Positions 1 to 7,925 are shown, numbered from the stretch's first letter. The stretch: DNA of 23,114 bases from a virus (IMGVR_UViG_3300035190_000493:1-23114), one strand, 5' to 3'. Notes: generated by a model from the sequence alone, not told the origin. Numbers and translations are program-made.

Positions 1-130
1 AAAGAAAAAAATAAAAGTGAATAGCCTTTTATTTCGTTCAGACGGGAGCCAATCCCTCGAATTGTCTGACTTTGCCGCAATGATTCACGGCTAAATGAAT
101 CACTGGTGATGGCTTTATATCACAAAAGCA
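1..130. other. Non-coding leader region upstream of the (unseen) capsid-side gene
   Basis: No ORF on either strand. On the minus strand this lies after the scaffold-gene terminator and before the next late gene, which is outside the window (major capsid expected). It holds two weak inverted repeats: TGATTCA (81-87) with TGAATCA (96-102), and TCAGAC (38-43) with GTCTGA (64-69), the latter enclosing GGGA/TCCC. I found no convincing promoter. It is probably a structured 5' leader or an intercistronic spacer. Confidence 0.4.
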
Positions 131-159
131 AAAAAGGCGCTAGTATTTCATAGCGCCTT
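131..159 (-). terminator. Intrinsic terminator after the scaffold-like gene
   Basis: AAGGCGCTA (134-142) pairs perfectly with TAGCGCCTT (151-159) around an 8-nt loop. Read on the minus strand, the stem is followed by a short T tract (the A-run 131-135 on the plus strand). It sits 55 bp beyond the scaffold-like stop codon, so it can end or attenuate minus-strand transcription before the next structural gene. Confidence 0.7.
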
Positions 160-214
160 CGAGGTAGAGCAATAAACACACCTCCTTTTGGGAGGCAGTT
201 TACATTAACATAGC

Positions 215-1078
215 CTACCGCTTATATCGGGCTTGACGTGCCGCCATGTCCTCAGCATTACGCGCTGCAATGTACTCTTCTGTACTCATTTGCGAGTAGT
301 CTTTAGCGTTTCCCGGCGTATTGCCGACAGCGGATATAGGCTTAATAGGTGCTGGTGCGTTGGTCACCTTCCTTGGAGCGCGATTGATTATCTCAGCCAG
401 CCTCATCCCTGCCTGTATGGGATTCATGTTCGCTATTTCGTACGCTACATCAAGGTTTTTACCTAGTGTATACGCGATTTCAGGTCCATTTTCCAAGCCT
501 AGAAGGGCTTGTCGAATGGTCTGGTTTTGAGCCAGCATAGGGTCAGACGTAATCTGCTCAATAACTCCATCATAATCACTGTATCTTGCTCTTGCGGCTG
601 CTTCTGCTGTTTCCAGCTTACGCTGTTGCTCCGCTAAAGCCTGACGCTGCATGGTCTCCTGCTGCTCTTGCTTAACAGCCTCGATAGCCTCCATCTTGGC
701 TGATTGGCGTGTGTACGCCATCATGTCGCGCATATAACGCGGATCGAACTCGCCGCCCACATAGTCATCAGCATTGGGCGCAACAGGGCCTTGGGCCGCC
801 TGTGGTACGTTATTTTGCGAGAATTGGCGCAGCATCTGCTCTTGCTGCTCCAAAACCTTTTCAAGCCTCTCAGCCTGTCTACGGGCCTCATGCTTATCTC
901 GCGTTAGCTCGTCGATCCTGCGCTTATACCAAGGGTTTTTTTCGGCCTTAGGTTCAGGAACTTCCTCACCTTCCGGTTGTCCAGCGTCCTCCACTTCCAC
1001 CGCGTTTTCATCGGTGAGTTCGGCAGGTACATCGTCAATAATTGCTTCTGCTGTGCTTTCGATAATGTCATCGCTCAT
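215..1078 (-). CDS. Scaffold-like head assembly protein
   Basis: This is a 287-residue, highly charged, alpha-helical protein. The N-terminal 45 residues are rich in Glu/Asp. A Lys/Arg/Glu/Gln coiled-coil stretch spans roughly residues 46-160 and the C-terminus is basic (ending RQARYKR). Scaffolding proteins of podoviruses have this composition, with a basic C-terminal helix that binds coat protein. The place directly after the portal gene and before the expected capsid gene is the classical scaffold position. It starts at an ATG preceded by GAGGG, 15 bp after the portal stop. I see no protease motif. The call rests on composition and synteny, not on a diagnostic motif. Confidence 0.65.
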   Translation of the reverse strand: MSDDIIESTAEAIIDDVPAELTDENAVEVEDAGQPEGEEVPEPKAEKNPWYKRRIDELTRDKHEARRQAERLEKVLEQQEQMLRQFSQNNVPQAAQGPVAPNADDYVGGEFDPRYMRDMMAYTRQSAKMEAIEAVKQEQQETMQRQALAEQQRKLETAEAAARARYSDYDGVIEQITSDPMLAQNQTIRQALLGLENGPEIAYTLGKNLDVAYEIANMNPIQAGMRLAEIINRAPRKVTNAPAPIKPISAVGNTPGNAKDYSQMSTEEYIAARNAEDMAARQARYKR

Positions 1079-1093
1079 ATTGCCCTCTAGTGT

Positions 1094-3247
1094 TTACTGT
1101 TGTTCTGGCTTCTGTGCGCCCGTTAGCGCGGCGGTATCTGGTTTACGTGTCATTGCCCCGGGTCCACGTGTAGCGCTTTGTGGTGCGCCTTGTGGTGGCT
1201 CTGGCGGGGCTTGCATAGCGGCTTGCATGGCCTGCTGCTCTAACTGCTCAAATTGCGCGTCTTCTTCTGCGAATGTTGGGGTAGTTTGACCAAGCATCTT
1301 AATTAGATTAGTTTGGATCAATTTCTCTAATCCTGTGGTCTGCGTCATCAGTCCGGCCTCTGCTTGCATTCGTCTGGTAAAGCTGTCAAACCACTCACGT
1401 TCCTTGTCTTGGATGGCAAGTATCCGCTCATCACGTAAATACTGTAACTCTTGGCTCATTTGCTCCATCTGACCAGCCATTTGATCCATCATGCGTTGGG
1501 CCTGAATAACGCTAGGATCGACCTTTTCTCCTTGTGCTGTTGGCTGTAATTCAGGTGGTAACAGCATTTGCAAGCGCTTGGCTATCTCGTCTGCTCCCGG
1601 CCAGTCCATGTTCCTCATCATCAGGTCCCCGATGGTCTGGAATAGCTGCGGGTTAGCTTGTGTGAGTGCTAGCATCATGTTAGCCGCTTCATCGCGCTTG
1701 GTAGCGTAGCTGGGGCCAGCATCACATACCACGTCATACTCACCTAGACCGAGGTTATAGATACTATCTATCTCAGGATTATCAGTACCCGTTGAGGCTT
1801 GCTGTTGATTGGGGTCAATCTGTACCTCACGTGGAGTACCGTCCTCACCCAATATGCGCAGGACTCTAGCTCTGTCATAAACTTTGGGGATCATGTCCAA
1901 AACAATGCGACCGACCTGCCGAATGGAGCGGTTCAGGTTGTCTTGATAGTGAAAATTACCGACTTCGGATTGCTTCTGACGCAACAATAATGCGCGTCCC
2001 GAGGTTTCGTTAGACTCACCACCTAGACTGGGCTGATAGATCCCCATTGACTGCATGATGTCATTCTCTGCGAGTTGCAGGGCTTGCATGATGGCGGGTG
2101 ATGCTTGTGGGGGCATAGCGCGCTGTGGTGCGCCTACAGGTGTCCCCGCAATACTTACGGGATCATACTCAAGATAGGCGAGAGATTCCTTATTAGCGCG
2201 TCCCCAATTAGGATCACTCTCAAACTGGCCAGCAACCCCAACAAAAGGCGCTTTAGGGGCTAACGCCACATTCTCAGCGTTGGCTGAAAGATAGTAGTTG
2301 TAGAGCCTCTGAGCGTCCTTAGCATTGCGTACAAGGCCAGAACGGTAACACTTACCTTGTAACCAGATTTCATGCCCAATAACAGGAATGATAGGAATGT
2401 ACTTGGTAGGAACCTCTGTGCTTTCTAGCACCTTGTCACCAACACACTTAGCCCACATACAACGCTTGACGAATGTGGAGCGCGTCTGGCCTGATTCGGG
2501 GTCTTGTATCTCTGCTGGCTCATGATCTAGCCAATAATATTCCGCAATGCGTACACTGTCCTTTGTGTACCAGCCCTGCATGTCACCATTGCCAGCCGCG
2601 TCGAAGTTAGTCTCATCTACGTCTGGATATAAGCGTCTAAACTCGTCTTTCGGTATTTCCTCGGCTATGATCGCCCAGCAAGCGTCTGAGCCATCAGGTG
2701 ACTTACTATGCGGATCGTAATAGACCTTGAATGGATCAGGAATGCGGTCGACATATATTTCTTGATCGAAGCTAGTATCACTGGACCAATCGTTACGGAC
2801 TCGGATATATCCAAGCCCAGTATCAACCTGCCATTCAACAGCAGTATCGTACGCGATTGCAGCATTGCTATTATCCTGTATGTGATGAACCAACCCCATC
2901 AAGACTTCTGCTGTCTCTTGATCAGCGCCGTTAGTCGCTGGTCGAATGCGAATGCTTGGGGTATTCTGCCGGATTTCATTGACGACCCTATCTCTAAACT
3001 GCAATAGTCGATTGACTACTAGCATGGGCCGCTCTTTACCCGGGCGATTACGATCATATTTCGCGTATTCTGGCCACTGGTCGCCTAGACGCGCAAACCG
3101 CACGTCATCGAGCCGCTCTTGCCGGTTAACAGATTCAAACTCGACCGCTTGCTGAAAGCGTTCGCGTATCTCCCTAAGTAGCTTTTGCTCGGGGTCTTGG
3201 TCAGCCCCACCTAAGGAATCCATTACTGCGTCTGTATCTACATTCAT
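1094..3247 (-). CDS. P22-type portal protein
   Basis: This 717-residue protein matches the P22 gp1 family in length and character. Twelve copies form the ring at one capsid vertex through which the terminase pumps DNA. Features typical of the family are the N-terminal acidic segment, the early region around residues 55-95 with RPMLVVNRL and QNTPSIRIRP, the KVYYDPHSKSPDGSDA segment near residue 180, and a Gln/Met-rich helical C-terminal barrel (roughly residues 580-690). The C-terminus is Pro/Ala/Gln-rich. It starts 12 bp after the large terminase stop with GAGAG upstream of the ATG. The order TerL-portal-scaffold is standard for phage heads. Recognition is from sequence character and synteny. 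Confidence 0.88.
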   Translation of the reverse strand: MNVDTDAVMDSLGGADQDPEQKLLREIRERFQQAVEFESVNRQERLDDVRFARLGDQWPEYAKYDRNRPGKERPMLVVNRLLQFRDRVVNEIRQNTPSIRIRPATNGADQETAEVLMGLVHHIQDNSNAAIAYDTAVEWQVDTGLGYIRVRNDWSSDTSFDQEIYVDRIPDPFKVYYDPHSKSPDGSDACWAIIAEEIPKDEFRRLYPDVDETNFDAAGNGDMQGWYTKDSVRIAEYYWLDHEPAEIQDPESGQTRSTFVKRCMWAKCVGDKVLESTEVPTKYIPIIPVIGHEIWLQGKCYRSGLVRNAKDAQRLYNYYLSANAENVALAPKAPFVGVAGQFESDPNWGRANKESLAYLEYDPVSIAGTPVGAPQRAMPPQASPAIMQALQLAENDIMQSMGIYQPSLGGESNETSGRALLLRQKQSEVGNFHYQDNLNRSIRQVGRIVLDMIPKVYDRARVLRILGEDGTPREVQIDPNQQQASTGTDNPEIDSIYNLGLGEYDVVCDAGPSYATKRDEAANMMLALTQANPQLFQTIGDLMMRNMDWPGADEIAKRLQMLLPPELQPTAQGEKVDPSVIQAQRMMDQMAGQMEQMSQELQYLRDERILAIQDKEREWFDSFTRRMQAEAGLMTQTTGLEKLIQTNLIKMLGQTTPTFAEEDAQFEQLEQQAMQAAMQAPPEPPQGAPQSATRGPGAMTRKPDTAALTGAQKPEQQ

Positions 3248-3259
3248 AAGTGTCTCTCG

Positions 3260-4531
3260 TTAAGCCATCCAAGACCCAGCGCCTTGGTCAAGGCTTCGCT
3301 TGCGCTGGATATTATCATTTCGCATTGAGTCTATGGCGGTGGCCAGATATCTGAATGCGTCTGCGCCGTGACTATATTCATCATGTAACGGGCCGGTCGG
3401 TTGATTAGTTGTAGCATTGATTGAGCGTCTATAACGCTTTAAGCACTCCTGTAATCGTGCTGTTTTCTCTTTGTCCATCCATACACGCGGGAATAATAAC
3501 CTACTCAAGCGTATCCCATGCTCTACGTCACCAATCGGAATCACCTCAACAGACCATCCTAGCTGAGTCATAATCTCTGCGGCTGATCTACCTGTACGAT
3601 AGTCTTTGCTAACAGCATCATGCGGTAAGTATACCTTACCCCAGTTATAGGGACGCTGCTTCAGGGTGTTGCTGTACCAATCGAGCGTCTGATGCGTTTC
3701 CTCGATATAGTCAATGATGCGGGCCTCTGATCCAGACTTCTGCACCATGATAATAGTCATTGCGTCATTCCATCCCAAGTCAAACACGCAATGCGTTTTC
3801 AGGACTGGATCATGTGATACGCGTGTAATTCTGTGGTCATCAATTAGGGCTTGGAACTCATCAGCATAGATAGCCCCGTCAACGACTGTTTTAGGCTTAC
3901 CTTCCCATATATTGTCATAGTCCTTGGGGTTATGAGCCTTACAGTGTAAACGCTCTTTGTCGAGGACCTCAGGGAACCAAGGATTATCTGACCAGTTGAT
4001 TTTAAGCAGCAATGAATCGTCCGGTTTGTTGACGACAAACCGGACGTAAGTATCGTCAGTATCAAGGTCTGGATTCATTGATACCCAGATTTCAGACTCA
4101 GGCTTACGAATGGTAGGGATTAAGATATCCCAAGACTTTTTGGAGACCGTTTGGGCTTCTTCGACCCAGCATCTATCGCAGCCTTCAAATGACTTGATAG
4201 ACTCAACAGTGTGGGTTGCTAGGCCAGCAAATGAGAAGGTTGTCCCGTTCAACCCTCGTATTTCAGACTCAGTAACAGTATAGAAGTAACCAAGCTCTAA
4301 TGCTTGTATCTGATCAACTAAGAGCGTGTGAACGGATTGCTTAATCGATTTCTGTACCTCACGTGCACAGAGGACGCGCATTGTATGCTCTGCGCCTTGG
4401 ATCAGCAAAGCACGTGCAAAAGCCCAGGACTTGCCTGAGCCTCGCCCACCATAAGCTATTTTGTACCTGTAAGGGTCGAAGACACCTTTTAGCTTGGGTG
4501 GGAAGTTAACGACTGTTTCGAGCGCAGTCAC
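3260..4531 (-). CDS. terL: Terminase large subunit (packaging ATPase and nuclease)
   Basis: A 423-residue, full-length TerL of the PBSX/Terminase_3-like group. The N-terminal ATPase has Walker A at residues 28-35 (GGRGSGKS) and Walker B near 120-126 (RCWVEEA, acidic pair E124/E125). The C-terminal RNase H-like nuclease has FDLGWND at 250-256 (D251), PHDAVSKD at 303-310, and HDEYSHGADA at 383-392, giving the usual acidic metal ligands. It cuts concatemeric DNA and translocates it into the prohead through the portal. The start is GTG at 4531, overlapping the methyltransferase stop in a GTGA junction, so translation is probably coupled. The portal gene follows within 12 bp. Confidence 0.95.
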   Translation of the reverse strand: MTALETVVNFPPKLKGVFDPYRYKIAYGGRGSGKSWAFARALLIQGAEHTMRVLCAREVQKSIKQSVHTLLVDQIQALELGYFYTVTESEIRGLNGTTFSFAGLATHTVESIKSFEGCDRCWVEEAQTVSKKSWDILIPTIRKPESEIWVSMNPDLDTDDTYVRFVVNKPDDSLLLKINWSDNPWFPEVLDKERLHCKAHNPKDYDNIWEGKPKTVVDGAIYADEFQALIDDHRITRVSHDPVLKTHCVFDLGWNDAMTIIMVQKSGSEARIIDYIEETHQTLDWYSNTLKQRPYNWGKVYLPHDAVSKDYRTGRSAAEIMTQLGWSVEVIPIGDVEHGIRLSRLLFPRVWMDKEKTARLQECLKRYRRSINATTNQPTGPLHDEYSHGADAFRYLATAIDSMRNDNIQRKRSLDQGAGSWMA

Positions 4532-5058
4532 ACTTCATTGCCCCAAGCGTCCCAGCCTTCAAACCGATCCCTAGCAAACAGCTCTATTCTTGGTAAATCA
4601 CCACTAACATCTACAATCATTCGCCTGAACATATCCGGTTTTTCAGAGTGTTTTAACCTCTTATGCTCGAACCATGAGGAATCAATGCGTTTTTGTGCAG
4701 TCAATGTTCCCCTTCGACAAAATAATAAATGCTCAGACGTTTGAACAAAAGTTCCGCCAATCCCAATCCCATGCCGTGGCTTGCACCATGTCAGCAAACA
4801 CGAAGGCTTAAACCCCCATGCCCTAGCGATATCATAAGTTTCAGGTATATACTTGTTTATTGTCCAAATATAGCAATGAGCATTGTCTTGGCTAATGTAT
4901 TTAACCGGAATGCTTTTAATGTCTTCAATTGACATTGTTGGATATGGTAAAGGCTTGCTTGGACCATTGCTGTTCCAATCAGGACCACGCTGAACACGCC
5001 ACGGAGGATCAGCATAAATAATGCTGTACTTCTTGGTTGGGAAGTTCTCAATCGCCAA
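4528..5058 (-). CDS. MT-A70-family adenine-N6 methyltransferase
   Basis: A 176-residue protein with the catalytic DPPW motif at residues 17-20 (YADPPWRV) and the C-terminal SAM-pocket segment IELFARDRFEGWDAWGNE that is typical of MT-A70 methyltransferases. It should transfer a methyl group from S-adenosylmethionine to N6 of adenine in DNA, probably to protect phage DNA from host restriction or to mark it. The start is TTG at 5058, inside the end of the small terminase gene, with AAGGTG about 6 nt upstream. No ATG occurs before the catalytic motif. It is inserted between terS and terL. No cognate endonuclease is visible, so it is an orphan methyltransferase. Target sequence cannot be read from the gene. 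Confidence 0.88.
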   Translation of the reverse strand: MAIENFPTKKYSIIYADPPWRVQRGPDWNSNGPSKPLPYPTMSIEDIKSIPVKYISQDNAHCYIWTINKYIPETYDIARAWGFKPSCLLTWCKPRHGIGIGGTFVQTSEHLLFCRRGTLTAQKRIDSSWFEHKRLKHSEKPDMFRRMIVDVSGDLPRIELFARDRFEGWDAWGNEV

Positions 5059-5449
5059 ACTTCACCTTGAGCGCGTGTTGAACTGGGCCACCATCTGCGC
5101 CAGTGATCTGTTTCTTCTCTACATAAATACCGGATGCTTTGCCTCGTAATTCTTCCGCTTTAATAGCCGCTGCCACTTGCCCGTTGTCTAAAGCTATCTG
5201 AGCAAGCTCTTTTAGTCGCTCCATGTGCGATTCTAGCGTAATCATAGCTTTCTCCGCTATCGGTTTCCTCAAGTCATTAACCCTTGTGCGAACATGGGGC
5301 CTTGCCATGATCTTAGAAGCCTCTTGATTGACCGTCTCAGGCTTTGTTGTTGGCCTTACTTTAACAGCGACTCGATAGGCATCAGAATAGTTCATTCCTG
5401 ACGCAACGGCCACAGCAAACGCTTCTTCTTTAGGTGTAAGTGAATTCAA
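5048..5449 (-). CDS. terS: Terminase small subunit
   Basis: A 133-residue protein of the Terminase_2 type. It begins with a helix-turn-helix region (LTPKEEAFAVAVASGMNYSDAYR), has PHVRTRVNDLR near residues 77-88, and ends with the family-typical RGKASGIYVEK segment (about 109-119). TerS binds the packaging site and loads TerL. The only start consistent with an upstream in-frame stop (TAG) is TTG at 5449, with AAGGA about 8 nt before it. The stop overlaps the methyltransferase start. Weak start codons here and in the next two genes may keep packaging proteins low. Confidence 0.87.
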   Translation of the reverse strand: MNSLTPKEEAFAVAVASGMNYSDAYRVAVKVRPTTKPETVNQEASKIMARPHVRTRVNDLRKPIAEKAMITLESHMERLKELAQIALDNGQVAAAIKAEELRGKASGIYVEKKQITGADGGPVQHALKVKFGD

Positions 5450-5510
5450 TGCCGTATCCTTGCATGGCTTTTTCTAATTTGCCAAGCGCATAAACGTAAT
5501 AATTATTCAT
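5430..5510 (-). CDS. Possible 26-residue ORF ahead of terS
   Basis: A short ORF starting at ATG 5510, directly in the stop region of the 56-residue Cys-rich gene (the ATG lies 5 nt before its TAA), with GAGG just upstream. It runs 20 bp into terS in another frame. It may be only a translational-coupling leader peptide that delivers ribosomes to the TTG start of terS. There is no recognisable domain. Confidence 0.3.
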   Translation of the reverse strand: MNNYYVYALGKLEKAMQGYGIEFTYT

Positions 5511-5673
5511 CCTCAGTCCTCTCTAACCATTGATCGCAACTATGATCAGCAGATACCTCAATTGGTTCTTGAAAGTGATCCAGTGCGCAGTTTCCTAAAC
5601 GATACTCAGTCCTAATAATGTCATAAAACTCGCAATACTCGCAAGTCTTATGGATTATGTGTCTTTGTTCCAC
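5503..5673 (-). CDS. Small Cys-rich protein (GTG start), putative metal-binding
   Basis: A 56-residue ORF starting at GTG 5673 with AGAGG about 7 nt upstream. It contains CEYC (residues 11-14), a third Cys at 29 (GNC) and a fourth at 46 (HSCDQW). This spacing, CxxC then two isolated Cys followed by a Trp, recalls small phage zinc-binding proteins. It overlaps the DUF3310 gene by 26 bp and fills the gap before terS. The length is below the cut-off of most gene finders. Function unknown. Confidence 0.65.
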   Translation of the reverse strand: MEQRHIIHKTCEYCEFYDIIRTEYRLGNCALDHFQEPIEVSADHSCDQWLERTEDE

Positions 5674-5869
5674 ATTGAACCTCTATATACTTTTCCAGCA
5701 CATGCTGCGCTTTGAGTAAATCATCAATGCCTCCTTTGTGTCGCCAACGGGTAATGTACTTTACTATTGTACCCTGAAACCAATCCAGCTCATTGGCTGC
5801 AATAAAATCCCACACTTGGATTGGGGTTTGGTAATGGCTACCAGCAATCTGTTTATCGTTCGCGCTCAT
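5648..5869 (-). CDS. DUF3310 family protein
   Basis: A 73-residue protein with the characteristic order of this phage family: GSHYQT (residues 10-15), a WDFI helix, and WFQGTIVKYITRWRHKGG followed by DLLKAQHVLEKYIE. The family is common in phages of many hosts and appears near nucleotide-metabolism genes, but its biochemical role is not established to my knowledge. The start is ATG 5869, immediately at the stop of the ThyX-like gene. Confidence 0.85.
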   Translation of the reverse strand: MSANDKQIAGSHYQTPIQVWDFIAANELDWFQGTIVKYITRWRHKGGIDDLLKAQHVLEKYIEVQCGTKTHNP

Positions 5870-6397
5870 TTATTTCCCGTAGGCCTTCATAACCTTTGCG
5901 AGTCCCGGCTTACACTCTTTCAGCTCAGGACATATCCCATTGCGATACACACAGGCTGGAACCATGTGATCTGATAAGGCTGGATCAACCTTCTTCATCG
6001 CTTTTTTTAGCTTCATCCACACTGAGACAGTTTCAGGAGCAGAAGCATAACACAATCGCTTTAGGCTCATGTTTATCGCTGCCTGAGCATTGATAAATAG
6101 CCCATGATTGACGGGTGTATATCGAGTTTCCTCGCCATTGCCTCCACGATCCTTCCTGTTTGATTCTACAAAGTGGCTCACGCCGACATTATGCCTCACC
6201 AAGTGTACACTAACCAGTGTATAGATGTTCTGCAATTCGATCCAGAATGTTTGCGTCCTTGCGGGACTATGTTCGCACCTGTAAATCTTCTCCAGCGTCA
6301 TCTCGCTAGGGTTCATACCGGGCTTGCGTGTCATATCGCAAGCTCTGCGCATGATCCGCTCATCGACTAGCTTTTCTATATGGATAGTTGTTTTCAT
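5870..6397 (-). CDS. ThyX-like (thymidylate synthase complementing-like) protein
   Basis: A 175-residue protein that resembles phage members of the ThyX fold. It has EHSPARTQTFWIEL (residues 42-55), then the ThyX-signature region with VRHNVGVSHFVES (67-79), then YTPVNHGLFINAQAAINM (93-110) and CPELKEC near the C-terminus. Classical ThyX makes dTMP from dUMP using FAD and methylenetetrahydrofolate and carries the motif RHR-x7-S. Here the third position is Asn (RHN) and the Ser is displaced by one, so catalysis is doubtful. The start ATG overlaps the upstream stop in an ATGA junction and GAGGA lies next to it. Confidence 0.65.
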   Translation of the reverse strand: MKTTIHIEKLVDERIMRRACDMTRKPGMNPSEMTLEKIYRCEHSPARTQTFWIELQNIYTLVSVHLVRHNVGVSHFVESNRKDRGGNGEETRYTPVNHGLFINAQAAINMSLKRLCYASAPETVSVWMKLKKAMKKVDPALSDHMVPACVYRNGICPELKECKPGLAKVMKAYGK

Positions 6398-6687
6398 TCC
6401 TCTTCCAGCACTTGTAACGCGGCTCTAATCTGCACTCCTACTCGATCTAGCTCAGGAGTCCAGCCATCACTTCCAAAGTCTGACTTAACCAATATCTTCA
6501 GCGGCTCAATCAACCCGTCAACAATATCCGCGCGCATATAAGGAATATCGCAAGAACTCTCAGTAGCAAACCAGCCACCCATATCGCTGATCCAGACTTT
6601 CTTGGGCGTTGAGCCAGCATTAAGCTTGTCAGCAAACTCCTTGCACCGAGCGTTAAACTCGGCTTTTGTTAGTAGTCTGTTGCTCAT
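6394..6687 (-). CDS. Hypothetical phage protein
   Basis: A 97-residue soluble protein. I do not recognise a domain. Residues 30-50 (KKVWISDMGGWFATESSCDIP) are rich in aromatics and Gly, and the C-terminus is an acidic helix (RAALQVLEEE). It is translationally coupled on both sides: its ATG overlaps the stop of the 134-residue gene by 4 bp, and its stop overlaps the ThyX-like start by 4 bp. Confidence 0.75.
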   Translation of the reverse strand: MSNRLLTKAEFNARCKEFADKLNAGSTPKKVWISDMGGWFATESSCDIPYMRADIVDGLIEPLKILVKSDFGSDGWTPELDRVGVQIRAALQVLEEE

Positions 6688-7088
6688 TCTTCGTCCCCCA
6701 TCTTTTTAAGCCCTTGTACAATGTGCAGAGCCAGTGTAATCAGGTCGTCAATAGACTGTTTTTTGTCAGCCGAAAATTCATGTGTGGACTCAATAGACTG
6801 TAACGTATCACACCCAGAGCAAGAACCATAATCGACTCTGACGTAGTAATAGTTAGATGGTTGATAGCCTTTCTCTGCGACCACATAGACCAATGTACCT
6901 TGGTAATCCCCATCATCTATTTCATGTATGCGCTCCGGGTCAATATCATGGGTGGTGTATTCTTTAGCTGTGATGATCTCCACCACCGCCTTAACAATAT
7001 CCTTATATTCATGGGGGAAATCTGCTTCAAACTTAGCCCGAAGCACATCCTTGTTCTGCATAAACCGATCTACAAAATCTTTAATCAT
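6684..7088 (-). CDS. Conserved hypothetical phage protein with SCSGCD motif
   Basis: A 134-residue, mostly acidic protein. It contains an aromatic strand region NYYYVRVDYGSCSGCDTLQ (about residues 79-97) followed by a helical C-terminal half (DDLITLALHIVQGLKK). The YGSCSGCDTLQ motif recurs in phage hypothetical proteins that I have seen described without function. The two Cys in CSGC could bind metal. It overlaps both neighbours by 4 bp, in line with a polycistronic block. Confidence 0.8.
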   Translation of the reverse strand: MIKDFVDRFMQNKDVLRAKFEADFPHEYKDIVKAVVEIITAKEYTTHDIDPERIHEIDDGDYQGTLVYVVAEKGYQPSNYYYVRVDYGSCSGCDTLQSIESTHEFSADKKQSIDDLITLALHIVQGLKKMGDEE

Positions 7089-7420
7089 TTGCTTTCCTCC
7101 TTCACAAAGATACCATCGCTGGTTAAGTATCCCTTTCTATCCTTGATCATCTCATAAGCATCATCTAAACAACTTCGCAAGTCTGTCCCCAATAAATCAG
7201 CGCCTATTATCAATGTGACAAGGATATCGCCATAGGCATCTCTCGCTTCATCTTGAAACCACTCCCGATCTACACTGCACTGATTTAGCGCAGTAAGCAA
7301 CTCGCTTACTTCCTCAAGCGTCTTTATAGCCTGAGCCAGCGGGTTACTGTTAGGGATGATCTTTCTCGCCTCTGCCCATCGGAGGACCTTTAATTCTAAT
7401 GTCTGAAATGATTCGCTCAC
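7085..7420 (-). CDS. MazG-like nucleotide pyrophosphohydrolase
   Basis: A 111-residue all-alpha protein with the MazG signature: E36-E37-x2-E40, then E58-x2-D61-x3-D65 in DEARDAYGDILV. These acidic residues bind Mg2+ and hydrolyse nucleoside triphosphates (or related nucleotides) to monophosphates. Phage MazG proteins are thought to adjust host nucleotide or alarmone pools. I choose the GTG at 7420 because it overlaps the upstream stop (GTGA), has GGGAG 8-9 nt upstream, and the family alignment begins after it. A longer in-frame form from 7468 would lie inside the neighbouring gene. Confidence 0.75.
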   Translation of the reverse strand: MSESFQTLELKVLRWAEARKIIPNSNPLAQAIKTLEEVSELLTALNQCSVDREWFQDEARDAYGDILVTLIIGADLLGTDLRSCLDDAYEMIKDRKGYLTSDGIFVKEESK

Positions 7421-7698
7421 TGTTGCTCCCCCGTTGCTTTCTTGATTGCGGCGCGGGCTTTTGCCCATGCTTCTCTGTCTTCTTCGTCATCAGCAACATC
7501 TGGGTAAGTTTCATTGAACACACTCAACATAAACTCAAGTGCCTCCAATAAATCCGGCGCGGCGGCTATCAATCTGGCGTTTGCTGGATTGACACAATCC
7601 GCAATCATAAAGTTGGAAAGGCCGTATCCAGACCGAATTTCCGCCCATAAATCATGCGCTTTCTCAACCCTCCAAGACCCCGGCGTGTGCTCGCTCAT
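7417..7698 (-). CDS. Conserved phage hypothetical protein (HTPG...NARLIAAAPDLLEAL type)
   Basis: A 93-residue protein with a widespread phage pattern: an N-terminal HTPGSWRVE, a central NPANARLIAAAPDLLEALE helix (residues 38-56), and an acidic linker before a C-terminal AWAKARAAIKKA helix. The family is frequent in the early or accessory regions of many Gram-negative phages and has no settled role. It starts at ATG 7698, with its start overlapping the upstream stop. Confidence 0.85.
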   Translation of the reverse strand: MSEHTPGSWRVEKAHDLWAEIRSGYGLSNFMIADCVNPANARLIAAAPDLLEALEFMLSVFNETYPDVADDEEDREAWAKARAAIKKATGEQQ

Positions 7699-7925
7699 TG
7701 CTTTCTCCTTCCTCGCTTTCTCCTTCCGCTAAGCGCCAAAGTATATTCTTCTTTGCTATATTCTTGGCCATTCAAATACCAGCGACGAGTACCATCAAGG
7801 CATTCAACAGCAGGACCATCCTGTCTATGTAGTTTGAGATTGTAATACCAATAACGATCACCATTATCATTAACGGTCACTCTATATGAGATCATTTTAA
7901 CGCCTTTATCTATTGTTATCGTCAT
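7695..7925 (-). CDS. Small repeat-like protein with HRxDGPA motif
   Basis: A 76-residue protein with YNLKLHRQDGPAVE and RRWYLNGQEYSKEEY (residues 28-63). This HR-x-DGPA-x-E ... W-Y-x-NG pattern is common in short phage proteins and in longer repeat proteins; function unknown. The C-terminus is very basic (SGRRKRGRRKQ), which could bind nucleic acid. An internal ATG at 7895 has the better ribosome site (AAAGG) and may be the true start, giving 66 residues. The longer form overlaps the 38-residue membrane peptide gene by 20 bp. Confidence 0.75.
   Translation of the reverse strand: MTITIDKGVKMISYRVTVNDNGDRYWYYNLKLHRQDGPAVECLDGTRRWYLNGQEYSKEEYTLALSGRRKRGRRKQ

Noticed and set aside
774-1289. A 171-codon ORF on the plus strand, opposite the scaffold and portal genes
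   Set aside because: It lies wholly antisense to well-supported genes, is Ser/Cys/Ala-rich as expected for a shadow frame, and has no ribosome site or family resemblance.
2708-3007. A 99-codon plus-strand ORF inside the portal gene
   Set aside because: Antisense to the portal, no ribosome site, no recognisable domain.
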